Shown here: positions 32,871 to 43,974 of the stretch, in pieces | Numbering within the stretch: the first letter of the stretch is position 1 | Layout: each line of letters opens with the position of its first letter | From: Gymnopus androsaceus JB14 | Taxonomy: Eukaryota > Basidiomycota > Agaricomycetes > Agaricales > Omphalotaceae | DNA: 64,000 nt | Reading direction: 5' to 3' | NCBI GenBank assembly: GCA_009733575.1 | Contig: ML769481.1 | Coordinates: 62,001-126,000, forward strand | Notes under the pieces: generated by a model | What the model was told of the DNA's origin: nothing | The model's input: the letters and a program-made list of their open reading frames with translations, nothing else | Databases searched by the model: none | Translations under genes and position numbers: made by a program

Positions 32871-33726
32871 TCGTGATAGTAACGAATCACAATGGAGAGG
32901 AACGAGTTCTATTGGCGCCAACGCCGTCATACTCACCCGGATACTCACCCGGCTTACTGTGTGAAAATTACAAAAAGATCAGCCGATACGCTACCGATAA
33001 TCATTTATTTCTTCAAGATCTAACTACACAAGCTCAAGCTGAACTTGCTGACACAGTAGTCCGCAACAAACACAACTCCACGCTCAGAGCTTGCCTGAGT
33101 CAGTACGGGAGACGCAAGGCTCCAATAAGAATCTGCTAATCCACTGTGGCAGAAGGCCAGTCGCATAGTACTTTGTCTCCCGTAGTCAGACTCAATATAA
33201 GTTGTGACGTTGAAATAGTACAACTTTAATATACATAGTACTGTCCTAGTCAGACCCAACGTTCCGACTCTCCGACCCGCCCTCACTAGCAACTGGGTCC
33301 TGCCTCGGGTTCTTGAATCTGTAGATGTATGCAGCATTAAAAGCAAAGCTGGCGCGCGCGCATCCAATGCAATGGCAATGTCATTACGGGCCTAGTGACA
33401 GTTGCCTGGCCTAGGTGACAGCGTCAAGTTCGGCCTGAACTCTGTCCGACCACAAGAGGGCTGAGCCAGCTAAGGAGCGCTTGAGGTGTCAATTGAATGC
33501 TTTACATATCAGACGATCTCCAGATAATCAAAGTCAGAGGATACATCAGAATACTGAAAGAGAACGTCGAAGACCCGAAGGAGATGCGTATTAATCCCTA
33601 TTCTGGCGACAAGTGGTGAAAGTTCTTCGAGGTCAAAGCAGTAATTTCAAATGCTTATCACGGACCGGTTACGGACCCGGAACCAAAATCACCTGCTACC
33701 ATTGGATTCAATGTTTCCCGACGACG
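32871..33726. promoter_or_regulatory. Divergent intergenic region between ROM2 and the carnitine acetyltransferase
   Basis: About 0.85 kb separating two divergent starts; inferred to hold both promoters. GC-rich near 33350 (GCGCGCGCGC). No gene seen. Confidence 0.45.
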
Positions 33727-36146
33727 ATGCTCTCAACCAAGCTGTATAAATCCCTCTCTCGAAAAGTCCTCGACCGCACCCTAATGTCTACCACAACTCA
33801 ACGCCGAACTGCTCACTGGAAATCCAACGCACCCGCATCCCTTCCAGGCTCTGAAACATTTGCAGCTCAAAGTTCTCTCCCGAAACTTCCAGTTCCCCAA
33901 CTTGGCGATACATTAGCGCGTTTGAAGGAAAGTTTGAAACAATAGCGTGGAATGAAGATGAGTATCAGGACTGTGGTGAATAAGATTGATGAATTTGGTT
34001 CTGCGCTGGGACCAGAGTTGCAGAGTCGTTTGGTGAAGAGACAGAAGGAGACAGATCACTTGGCTGGAGCGTTGGTGGGATGATGGTGCATATTTGGGAT
34101 ATAGAGACTCTGTAAGTACCTCAGACATTTAATAAATCTATCTAAACAATATCCAGGTTGTTGTTAATGTGTCTTACTATTGCAAGTTCTTACCAATCCT
34201 CAGAAACGCGCCAATCTAATGTACACTTTTAGATGGTTTCGATGATCATCCGTCTCATTTGCGCCAAACACCTGCTGCTCGTGCAGCAGCTCTTGCTAGA
34301 GGCGCAATGCTGTTTAGAAAGGAACTGAAACTTGGCAAGGTCAAACCAGATGGAACTAAGGAAGGGCCTTTTTGCATGGATACGTACAGGTGAGCGGGGC
34401 CTACGACCTCCTTAGTAGCATCTATATAGACCATATAGGTGGATGTTTGACTGTTGCCGGATACCCGGCGCAGATGGTTTGGACTGGAGCAAGTCGTTCG
34501 CTGTAGAAGGAGATGTTGGAGATTCAGGACACATCATTGTCATGCGTAAGAATCGCGCATGGAAAATCGATGCTACGGCTAACGGTCGGCTGCTTAGTAC
34601 TGAAGAGTTGGAGAGGTGATCGTCGCGTTTTCCTTCTCTTCTTCCAATACTCATTAGCTCCCTACTAGTCAAATTCAACACATATACGACAATACAACAC
34701 ACTTGTATCCCGGTGTAGGCGTCTTGTCGGCCTCCAACCGTGATGTATGGGCAAAGGTACGCGTTCAGCATATCACCGACATTATATATATTTCCGTGTT
34801 AATGCCGCTTTGACCAGGACTACGCAGAACTTGCAGCTTCAGTACATAATTCTGCCATCCTTGACGCTATTCATTCCTCGGCCTTTATCGTCTGCTTGGA
34901 AGAAGGCGCTCCTTCATCTCCCGAACAGCGTAGTCGCGTGCTATGGCACGGAAATGTCTCGGAAGGTCAAGCACAGGGTCTTCAAAACCGCTGGGTGGAC
35001 AAGCCCTGTCAGTTTATCATCTACGACAACATGTACGCAGGGTTTATGGTATGTCATTATTGCATTAATCAATCCACTGAATGTCCTCCGTTCTTATCTT
35101 GTCTCTTTTTGTAAGGGCGAACACTCAATCATGGATGGGACACCCACCGTTCGTCTCTGCGACGAGGTCATTGACGCTCTTTCCAGTCCTTCGTTCGACC
35201 ACGGTGCTCCTCTAGCCAAAGGAACTTCCGTTACTCCAACTCCCCTTGACTGGGAAGTATCATCTTCTACCGCCCAAGCCATCATAACCGCCAACACAGC
35301 TGCACTAGAGCTCATCAATAGCCAAGAACTTTCTTACCATCTTACATCCTACGGAAAAGACGAAATCAAGAAATTCGGCGTTAGTCCAGACTCTTGGGCA
35401 CAGATGATCATACAACTAGCTTATCGACGATTAATTGGGAACGAGAACCGAAAGGGCGGAACATACGAGGCTGCTACGACAAGGAAATTCTATAAAGGTC
35501 GTACAGAGGCTATACGAGTAGTCAGCTCTGAATCGGATGCGTGGGTTAGCAGTATGGATGATCCCAATGCCAACAATGTGACGAAGAAGGGGTTGTTTGA
35601 CCTTGCCACGAAGAAGCATATATCGCTAGCTAAAACCTGTGGAGCAGGACAGGGGATCGATAGGCATTTACTTGGTATGGTGTTAACACCACTCTTGAAT
35701 GTCTTCTTAACATGTGTGACAGGCCTCAAGAAGGTACTTACGGAGTCGGAACAAGCACCTACCTTGTTTTCGGATCCTGTTTTCATGAGATCTAGCTACT
35801 GGGTCCTTAGTACCTCTGCCATCTTCTCGAAACATTTTAATGAATACGGATGGGGAGAGGTAGAGCTATTTCATTCTTACTAACACCATATTGTCTTACT
35901 CGTGAAAATACTCAGGTCGTTCCGGATGGATTTGGTGTCGCTTATATGACCGGGCACAATGGTTTGTTGTTGCATCTTCATGGTTAAGCTCTCTGACGTT
36001 CCCTCTATTCTTCAGATCGTCTACAATACACGGTCACATCAAGAAAGGAGATGCCCAACTCCAAGTTTATCGCAGAGATTGCTTCAGCTGCTCAGGACGT
36101 TTATAACTTGCATAAAAGCACTGGTGTGGGAAAGGCCAAATTGTGA
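33727..36146 (+). CDS. CAT2: Carnitine O-acetyltransferase, mitochondrial/peroxisomal; frame-disrupted near the 5' end
   Basis: Moves acetyl groups between CoA and carnitine for export from peroxisomes and mitochondria. Two in-frame ATGs: 33727 gives a basic, hydroxylated leader (MLSTKLYKSLSRKVLDRTL) like a mitochondrial presequence; 33784 (MSTTTQRRTAHW) would omit it. The C-terminus is GVGKAKL, whose AKL is a peroxisomal targeting signal. The domain shows LPKLPVPQLGDTLARLKESL, ERWWDDGAYLGYRDS, the substrate-site region YRWMFDCCRIPG, VDKPCQFIIYDNMYAG, and GEHSIMDGTPT with the catalytic His, then RFGVSPDSWAQM-like KKFGVSPDSWAQMIIQLAY and KTCGAGQGIDRH. Early exons need three single-base corrections (about 33940, 33974, 34060), so this is either a sequence-error cluster or a recent pseudogene. 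One intron (from about 34175) uses a GC donor. Downstream exons are clean. Confidence 0.85.
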
Positions 36147-36398
36147 CAAGTGGACAGAAATATATATGTAATTAGGAACAACAATTGTAGCGAGCCATTT
36201 CTAGCTTTCAGGGACTTAATTGTTAGCATATAGCAGTGGCCTTATGGTTCAATGAAATTGTGGACAGAGGCGACAATTTTGGATTAGCTCGTTGATATAT
36301 ACATACAAGGCTGAGTTGTTTTACACAAATATCGAGATGAAAACCGGACACATAGGCAGAAAAAGGGTGGGCTATCAGATTCAGTTATTTCTGTGCAC

Positions 36399-37439
36399 TT
36401 ACGAAGCAGCGTTTCTTAGATCGATAGTTGGGAAAAACTGGGCTTGAAGTTGTTGGATATACTCCATGAAACCCTTGGCTGAGAGAGAAGGAAGATTCGT
36501 TAAGACAGAAGGATTCAAGCATTTTCACACTCAACGCACCGTTCCCAGTATCAAGGTCTTTTGTCAAACGTTGTTCATAACCATCCTGCAATTTTTTCGC
36601 AAACATTACACCCTGCGGGCCTGGCATAAGAACGCTGGCAACTACCATCTGCGCGTCAACAGGATTATTGTATTCTTTTTCAAGAATAAGAGCAAATGGG
36701 TTGTGGTGAAGCATGAACAAGCCGTGACCTTGCTCAAGTAAAATAACGATGCGGAGATTCCATTCCGAAGCAGGCATATTTTCGAAATTTCGTTGTAGGT
36801 CCTCGGTGATCATGTACGTTTTGTACAGATCCCGCTTTATCTGGGCATCCGTCATAAATGAAGAGCTGTAGTACTGAGATAGACAGTCAAGATGAAGAGT
36901 CAAGAAGAGATCTAGAAGATCATTGCACCTTGAAGCTACTGCCGATTCGGGATTTTCTCAGTGGCTTGCCTGTCGGTTCTATCATCCGTAGGACGAAACT
37001 TAATCCTCATCAATCATAACCACCAGACATTGAGCATGGAGAATTAGCTCACCAATTCTTTCGAAAGAATCCATTATCTTGCCGGAATCGATCAGCACCA
37101 GCAAGAAATCCCCACACAAAGAACGAGCGGAACCAAACGTCCCCCCATTGCATAAACGGTTTGAGAATTGGGAGAGCAGGATTATTCGTATCTTTCATCT
37201 CCTCGTAGTGATCCATGCATTCTTTTTTGTGTGTTTTCCATGCGGCTTTCTGACATTCCACTGAGCAATATCGGGCTATCCTACAGAAATGGTCATCATT
37301 GCATGAAGTTGCCACGTGCCAAATCCGCGAAGACTAACTTGCACTTGGAACATTTCATGAGTTTACTCCCTTCGGGAGGTCTGACGTCGCATTGTACGCA
37401 TTGGTCTTGCGTTCCCAAAGTGACGGGTATTGCAGGCAT
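36399..37439 (-). CDS. MYND-type zinc-finger protein
   Basis: The minus-strand start at 37439 gives MPAIPVTLGTQDQCVQCD, then the MYND finger split by one intron: C..C spacing in CSKCK, then IARYCSVECQKAAW and THKKEC, supplying the eight zinc ligands. The rest is an agaric-type body: MDHYEEMKDTNNPALPILKP, FVWGFLAGADRFRQDNG, IEPTGKPLRKSRIGSSFK, YYSSSFMTDAQIKRDLYK, IVILLEQGHGLFMLHHNPFA, FAKKLQDGYEQRLTKDLDTG, and the final exon KGFMEYIQQLQAQFFPTIDL, with the stop at 36399. MYND fingers bind Pro-rich partners; the target here is unknown. A decayed paralogue lacking the finger lies at 24715-25368. Frames and splice sites are consistent throughout. Confidence 0.85.
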
Positions 37440-37563
37440 GATGTAGATCTGAAGGAACCCGATAGAACCTAATCACGAGCACGCGTCAATCAAGTTTGTC
37501 AATGTCTGAACGTTGAACGTTGAACCACCATGGCGCGCGCCACCCTTCCAAGTTGTTCTACAA

Positions 37564-39803
37564 ATGCAAGTAATTCTGATACCTGAACTATCATGAATGC
37601 TCAATACTTATACAGGGAACCACTACTATCGAAGGCCGACTCCCCTATAGCCCAGGCGTACTTCTAAAACTCATAGACAGATTTTCAGGAAAATCTCTTC
37701 AGCCTCATTTCCCGGGCGATCCAGAGCTGGAAGTGGTTACCCTTGAGCAGCTATGCCCGGAATCGATCATAAAAATGTGCCAAAGGACGTGCGCGACCGA
37801 AAACGGTTCGCCAAACTTGGTGAATGGTCCGATCCATCAGGAATATTCACAGTAGGCGTCGGTGAGTACGAATTAGTATTGTGGAATATATACCTATAAC
37901 TGAGTCTTATCCTTGCAAGCCTGCACAGGTGCCTCCGAAAATCTTTGGCAGAACGAGGATTACATTGCTCATCGCTTGCTCGGATACTTCATTCTAAACC
38001 GCTATCCTCACGAGAACGTGTATCCTCACGAAAACAAGTGGATCATTGACGGTGAAACAGTGTACATTTCAGAGTCAGATTCGGACACGAGACAGCGTGG
38101 CCTAGTTCGAGAAAAAATTGAGATTGGTTCAAGGGGGGCGCAGAATCAAACTGAATATCCCTACAGTAAGGACATTTGTTATGTTATCTGACTGGACTGA
38201 GGTTCATTTGTAGTGATGGAGCTAAGCATGGAGGTGTTCATCTACAGACTCAATCGCTACCACTCTCATTGGCAATTCACCGAGTGTGATCTGATTTTCA
38301 GTATCAAGTGGATGCATAGTTTTATTCAAAAGCCTGATGTATCAGGTAAGTGTTGAGTGGAACTGAAAAAGAAGTCCTGTTTATAGAATCACAGGGATTG
38401 TCCATGTCCTCAACATACCTGAGCTGATGCTGGAGGTATGCAACCATCTTGACCTGCGCTCCATCGATGCCCTTCGTCAAACATGTACGCATTTCCGAAA
38501 AATGGAGCCCCTGGAGACTATTGGATCTACACGCCTCCAAACGGTCCTCCAACATACTTTTGGTGGAGGTTACCGACTGATCGAAGAGTTCAACTCCCTG
38601 TTACACGCCAGTGGCGGTATTGTTGGCGGTTCTACAGCTCTGTATGTAATGTGCCCTGGTAATCGCAAGTGGTTTCCAGCAGATATGGATATTGTTGTTC
38701 GGACGACCCATCAGGACGTGATGGAGGCTTTTCTCCAGGAAAAAGTTGGATTGGTCTTGAATGAAGAAAGGACACAGGATGCCGAATTTTTCTATCCTGG
38801 GGGGATGTCAGAGTCATATTCAGATCTAGACAATCGCATTACCTTCACCTACCGCCGTTTCGACAATCGTATTGATGGCCAGCCAGGAGTCGATCTATGC
38901 CTTATTCTTCCAGGCTCATTTGGCGGACCTGCTGATTTTGTGCTAACTTACCACTCGACGGTGGTAATGAACTTTTGGACTGGTCGTAACATTCACTGTC
39001 TCTGGCCAGAACTAACAGTCCGCGGAGAATTTATTCGGAACAAGTACACTCCAACACCAAAGATAGAAACTGCTTTGGAGAAGTACAAGTATGTCCTTGT
39101 GTTCTTTGCAATTCATACCTGGTGTTCAATTCAAATTTCTGCGACAGTGAACGTGGTTTCATTGATAAACATGACCCCCAACGGACGAATGCGCACCCTC
39201 GGTACTTGCAGGATGATTATCCTATAGCCAAGGGCCAGCGGCTTACAATTGACATGAAGTACCAGGTCCCACGTGGCGTAAAAAGCTTGTTGATTAATGG
39301 TATGTACATAAGGCTACAGGGTATTTGTGTAGTTTTTTGTTATCTTGTCGCAGTGTTCATAGGTAGCTAAGATGGAGCTGAGATGTAAACAGGGTATTGG
39401 GGTCCAGTATTTAACCTGGAAAATAGGACCTGCATTCCAATAGTGTTAATAAGTTATCAGCAACAGTACATCTCGTTAGTTTGTTTCCTGGTCCTCTAGA
39501 GTGGCGACAAATATGGGCGTCAATCAGTTTTGCTTCCGTCCTGTGTGCCTTGTGCCATCGCACTGGCCTGAAGAGGTCCTGAATTTCTCCTATTCTGGTC
39601 CTTCCCTCCGTCATGATAATCTTCAATTTCGATCGAGCAGACATTTGAGGATCATCAATATGAGCTCGAGAATCCGAATTGAGGTGAGTAAAATACTTAG
39701 TCTTTCAAACTTCAAACTTTTCGAATTTTTTCTGTGGCGGGAGCAAGGGGGGTCCGGAATCAAAATTACTGAGATCGTGTGTAAAAGTTTTTTGGTACCA
39801 TGA
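37564..39803 (+). CDS. F-box protein with nucleotidyltransferase-like domain
   Basis: Multi-exon orphan. A 6-nt first exon (ATGCAA at 37564) joins GTTTIEGRLPYSPGVLLKL. Then follow FAKLGEWSDPSGIFTVGVAC, NEDYIAHRLLGYFILNRYP, VFIYRLNRYHSHWQFTECD, an F-box (VLNIPELMLEVCNHLDLRS, DALRQTCTHFRKM), and a domain with GGSTALYVM, FPADMDIVVRTT and GVDLCLILPG. The order Gly-Gly-Ser, Asp-x-Asp and a later strand Asp resembles the active-site layout of the polymerase-beta nucleotidyltransferase fold. The C-terminal part has TYHSTVVMNFWTGRNIHC and YWGPVFNLENRTCIPIVL. An F-box implies binding Skp1 and recruiting a substrate. The frame needs one extra A in the A5 run at 37771-37775. The end is uncertain: 39803 if unspliced after RIRIE. 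Confidence 0.65.
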
Positions 39804-40524
39804 TGATGATGATATAAAAGGAAATCGCTGTCATCACCTGTTTGTTTTGGGCGCCTAGCCATGAAATTTCTTCGATTTCCCTTCGTTGCATGCAATTCAA
39901 GCCATATAAGGCACATTAAACAGTATCTATAATAATAATACAAACATTTATTGCTGGATGCAAAGCGAGATAGCATGAAAATGCATTTACAGCAAGAAAA
40001 ACAGTTCAATATCGGTGCAAAGTCTGCAGGGTCACAAGATGAAGGACTAAGGGTCGGTAGGAAGGATTGGTACAGCGCGGCCAATGACCATGCTTCGCCA
40101 TGTTGTCTTCCAAACAGATGAAAGATTCGCATTAACGCGATGAATGAGTGAGGCGAAGTCACAGTGGGCACTTCAATATGACACGTGTTCAGTCACCTGA
40201 ACTTTCAAGAAATTGTTCTTTTGCTTGCGATTCTTTCAAACCTTGCTCAAATTTCATATGGGCTCAGCCCATACAACTTAAAGTACATTAGAAGATATGT
40301 GTCTATTCAAAATTTGTCAGATTACACTTTTCCCTGTATGAAAGTTTGAGCGCCCAATGACTACACGAGCAAACAAACCAGGATGCCGGACCCCCTTGGG
40401 CGGGAGACTATTACTTCGTCCAGATTATGCCCATCTTCCACCAATTCCTTAGTTCGGACGGGGCGAGCGGAGAGCCCTGGTAACACACCAGAAGAGTAGA
40501 TACGCTATTCCAATGTCCTGAAGG
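39804..40524. other. Intergenic
   Basis: A GAT microsatellite sits at 39800-39812 and ATAATA runs at 39930. A minus-strand open frame (to 40171) overlaps the 3' end of the F-box gene and has no family features; I take it as chance. No other gene seen. Confidence 0.4.
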
Positions 40525-42057
40525 TTGTACTTGTCATCGAAGGGGCTCTCCCTAGACAGTACCTATCCTGCCAATGATCTCACATTAACGACTCGCAGAG
40601 CTTCACCGGCCATTTACAAATGGCTAGCCTGTAGCTTTGAAACCTATGTCGGTCCTGTTCTCGAGTCTGACTACACTACAATCGATGTAGATTCGTCGGA
40701 CATAACAGCCTTTAATAGTCTTGTTTCGACACTAACCGAACAGGATATTCTCCGCCCGGAAGAGCTTCAACGGTCTACACCTGGTGCGGCATACATGGAA
40801 CATGACATCTCTCGTCACACCAAAATCCAGTAATAATGCATGCAAATTAAGCACGGTCATTAATCAAGCTTTCAGAAAGCCAAGTTTCAGAACCTACAGG
40901 GCAGATATCTATACCAACGTTCTTGAGGAAATGACCCCGTCGTTTGCTTAGCTCTTGCGGTAGTCGTCGCTCGTATCTGTAGTGGGAAGCAGATCGACTA
41001 CGATACTCTACGATTCTGGTTCTGTCCCCTATTCAGTGCGGTCTCCGCATCTAACGGGTTAACAGAGCAAATCCTGCGACATCTTCAAGCCTCTTCCATC
41101 ACCCGCTTCCTCGTCCGTTTGAGTAAACGGATAGCTTCTCGAAAACACACAACGACAATGCAGGATCCGTCATCTCTTGACACATGGAGATGGAGTGTCT
41201 CTTATCTTCGAAAGACCCTTGTAGTCGGCGGTTGTGACAGCATCATATTATCGCTGGAAGCAGGGCGGCTTTTTTCCGCACTCTAGAATGTCTCTCAGGA
41301 AGCTCACCAAGCACCACTGGCAGAATACTCAGAGACAGAGTTGTATGGTAAGATCGTTGAACTCGTCGCTGTCTGGTCATTGTATCGGGCTGTTCAGAAG
41401 GCACTGGAAAAGCTAATGGACAAATTCCCATTGAATACGGTGGGAGTCGAAACCGACAAGGTTTGCATCCTGCGTGGAGTGCGTTCAAGAAGGTGGTCTT
41501 GAATAGATTTGTCCTTAGATGGCGATGCGAAGCTGCGTCCATCACTTTCTGTTCAAATCCCAAGGTAGAACATTCACTTCGTGAGATTTCTTCCTCCGAT
41601 CTATATAGCTATACTACGTAACTCAGCCCGAAAACTTCAAGCTATTTCGATGCTCAAGATGCACGACCATGTACTATTGTCGTCATGTTTATCAAAAGGC
41701 TGACTGGAATCACCATCGAGAAATTTGTGATTTAGCCTATGTGCAAATCGACGCCGAGGTAAGACAACGGTTGAGATTTACATTCAAACCAAACTAACTC
41801 GCAGTAATAGCAGAGGGCAGACCTATCATGCAAGCTTCAGGACAGCCATGGAGCCTCAGGGAGCCTCTCTGTCAGCCTTCGAGTCTTCCAAAGCTATTGT
41901 CCTCGTAAACGTCGTTGATTACTACACAACTCCGAAAGTTCAACACACCGTCTGTGCACTTGATGAAGCTAAAATCATGGTTCTGGACATGATTGTGATG
42001 AAGTGGCTCGCATGCACAGCTCATCGCTGGAAGAGAACGCTGAGTCGGGTCCCATAA
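40525..42057 (+). CDS. MYND-finger protein of agaric type (approximate model)
   Basis: Coding-like segments on the plus strand: ASPAIYKWLACSFETYVGP, then an open stretch HQAPLAEYSETELYGKIVEL, VWSLYRAVQKALEKLMDKFP, then HPAWSAFKKVVLNRFVLRW, CEAASITFCSNPK, and the second half of a MYND finger, FRCSRCTTMYYCRHVYQKAD followed by WNHHREIC. A C-terminal MYND after an alpha-helical body is a common mushroom orphan layout. The first Cys pair is represented only by FCSNPK, so the finger may be incomplete. Splice sites were not worked out and the ends are approximate. It could be a decaying gene. Confidence 0.45.
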
Positions 42058-42690
42058 TTCTCGCCAAGATTCCTATTAAGGCGACTTTTAGTTTTTTTCT
42101 CTTGGTGTCCGGCCCAGCTTATGAGATCTAATAAATGCTACTATTTTGCATCGATTAGAGAGTTGAAGCTCGTGCCGGCTCAGTTTCAATTCTGTGGGAA
42201 TGCATCAATGCACTATGCGATACACACGACACTTCTTCCTTGAGGTCCGCAACTTCAGGTATAAATGTCTCCGCGCTCGCAGAATACTTACATCTTATGC
42301 TTCCTGGCGTCGCCAATGTCATAGGCAGCGCTTTGGTTGTAAGTGTCATTCAGAACATGACGCCACTAAAAGCGTGCTGATGCCACGGCGGTAGTAGTAT
42401 CGGACTGACCTATAGCTGTACATTGTATTTTCAGGCTCATAGCTCATAGCGCTTGTGAACTTCCATTAGTAGGAGAGTAGCGCTCTTCAAGCCAGCGCTC
42501 AGCGTTTAGCTCGGCTTTACGGGTAAGCACTTATTCGAGCTCCTCGAGGTTGGTAACGACCCTTTACTAATAAGAAGGCATAGAGATGTGAATGCTCACT
42601 GCTTTTACAATTATTTAGCTGTTCAAGTTCAACGAATCAGATCTGACTCCTTGCCCTAACCCTTGCTCGAGTCATGTATCGAGACTGGCT
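42058..42690. other. Intergenic
   Basis: No gene recognised. Short duplicated runs such as CTCATAGCTCATAGCGC (42435) and AGCGCTC repeats (42480-42500). Confidence 0.35.
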
Positions 42691-43023
42691 AATGATCAAG
42701 TCCCGACTCCCTAGGCCAGTGAGACGAATGGAGATTCGTCGAGGGGTATCCGCGGGAGGTCCTTGTGCTGTTACTTGACTCCCTATTGTTGTTGAAGCTG
42801 GCATCGACCCGGTTTCTGACCATGCATGCGGGATTTAACAATCAAAGACATATGGAGGATGGGGGTATGAGCGGATGTGGGTTTCCGTGCTGTTATTTTT
42901 CCCCAAGTGAACATGAAGTTGTCGAGACCGACTCGGTTCTTAACCTTGGAGGGAGAGGTTTAAAATGTAAGCCATCCGATGAGGCTTTCCCTCAGCAATC
43001 TTATCTGCTACTCAACGCCAACA

Positions 43024-43371
43024 ATGTCTTCGAGGGCCCCTGAATGTACCGTTTACCTTTTCTGCTGCTCCATTATCATCCCGACTCACGATGTTCCAAC
43101 AGATGTGCATGATCTCAATACCGTTATCCAACGCCATCACTATGCAAGAGAGTTCAGAGACTCTCATCACGGCACCGAGCATTCTGGGTATTGGCTCTCT
43201 ATCGTATACAGTGAGTTGGTGCTTCATCAACATTTGCTATATTTCTCATTAGATATTCGCTATATGATAGTCAATGGCCATGAATATGGGAGAGCCACTG
43301 CTAGAACCCGTACGCTAGCCCGAGAATACGCTGCCCGTCAAGCTCTCTTAGTTCTCAATCGCTACCCTTGA
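43024..43371 (+). CDS. Mini double-stranded RNA-binding domain protein A
   Basis: Three exons (43024-43045, 43103-43210, 43271-43371; 231 nt in frame) encode 76 residues that are almost entirely one dsRBD: helix 1 HDLNTVIQRHHY, then SHHGTEHSGYWLSIVYINGH (strands, with the Gly-Pro-x-His-like turn as GTEHSG), EYGRATARTR, and helix 2 TLAREYAARQALLVLNRY. In the family, helix 2 starts with a Lys-Lys/Arg motif that contacts the RNA backbone; here it is RTRTLARE, weaker than in copy B. There is no other domain, so it may act as a dsRNA-binding or dimerising accessory protein. Tandem with copy B. Intron 1 is one of the shared introns described in the findings. Confidence 0.72.
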   Translation: MSSRAPECTVYLFCCSIIIPTHDVPTDVHDLNTVIQRHHYAREFRDSHHGTEHSGYWLSIVYSELVLHQHLLYFSLDIRYMIVNGHEYGRATARTRTLAREYAARQALLVLNRYP

Positions 43372-43974
43372 CTCATTCGACTTTCCGCTTGGAATATACA
43401 TACCTTTTCTACATCTTTGATTAGTCTTTACAAACATTTACGTCATATATCCCTAAGTGTTCATAATAATTGTACTACTGATAGATAGATGAATCGATAG
43501 CGTCCGCAGCTTGAGATATACAGCTTTGACCTCTCTGGAGATTAGGCGCCAATTAGGCACTATTGCTTCATTAGACTTTTTTAAATTAATTTTTTCAATT
43601 TTACAGCCTATTCATTACATCAATCAGCGTAAACCTGAAATCAGGATTAAGTCCCGACATCCCAGGCCAGTGAGACGAATGGAGTTGTATCCGCCGGAGG
43701 TCCTTGTGCTGTTACTTGACTCGGTAAAGTTGTTGAAACCGCCATCACCGACTAGGTTTCTGACCATGAATGCGGGATTTAACAATCCGAGGACACATGG
43801 ACGATGCGAGTGCTGGTGCGGGTGTGGGTTCCGTGCTGTTACTTTTCCCCAAGTAAGCCTGAAGTTGTCGAGACTGACTCGGTTCTTGACCTTGGAGGGA
43901 GAGGCTTAAAATGTGAGCCATTTGATGAGATTCCTCCTCAACAATCTCTAGCATTTTTTACTGCAACGCCGACG

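Noticed and set aside
30647..33139. Plus-strand frames of up to 167 codons over the ROM2 locus
   Set aside because: Antisense shadows of the DH domain and of the Gln/Tyr-rich N-terminus.
20271..36146. Secretion/cell-wall gene cluster (SEC1, chitin deacetylase, ROM2)
   Set aside because: Related themes, but mixed with metabolic and orphan genes and with no shared promoter or repeated motif; chance proximity is enough.
39623..40171. Minus-strand 182-codon frame
   Set aside because: Overlaps the coding 3' end of the F-box/nucleotidyltransferase gene in antisense, has biased composition (His and Tyr runs from microsatellites) and no recognisable domain.
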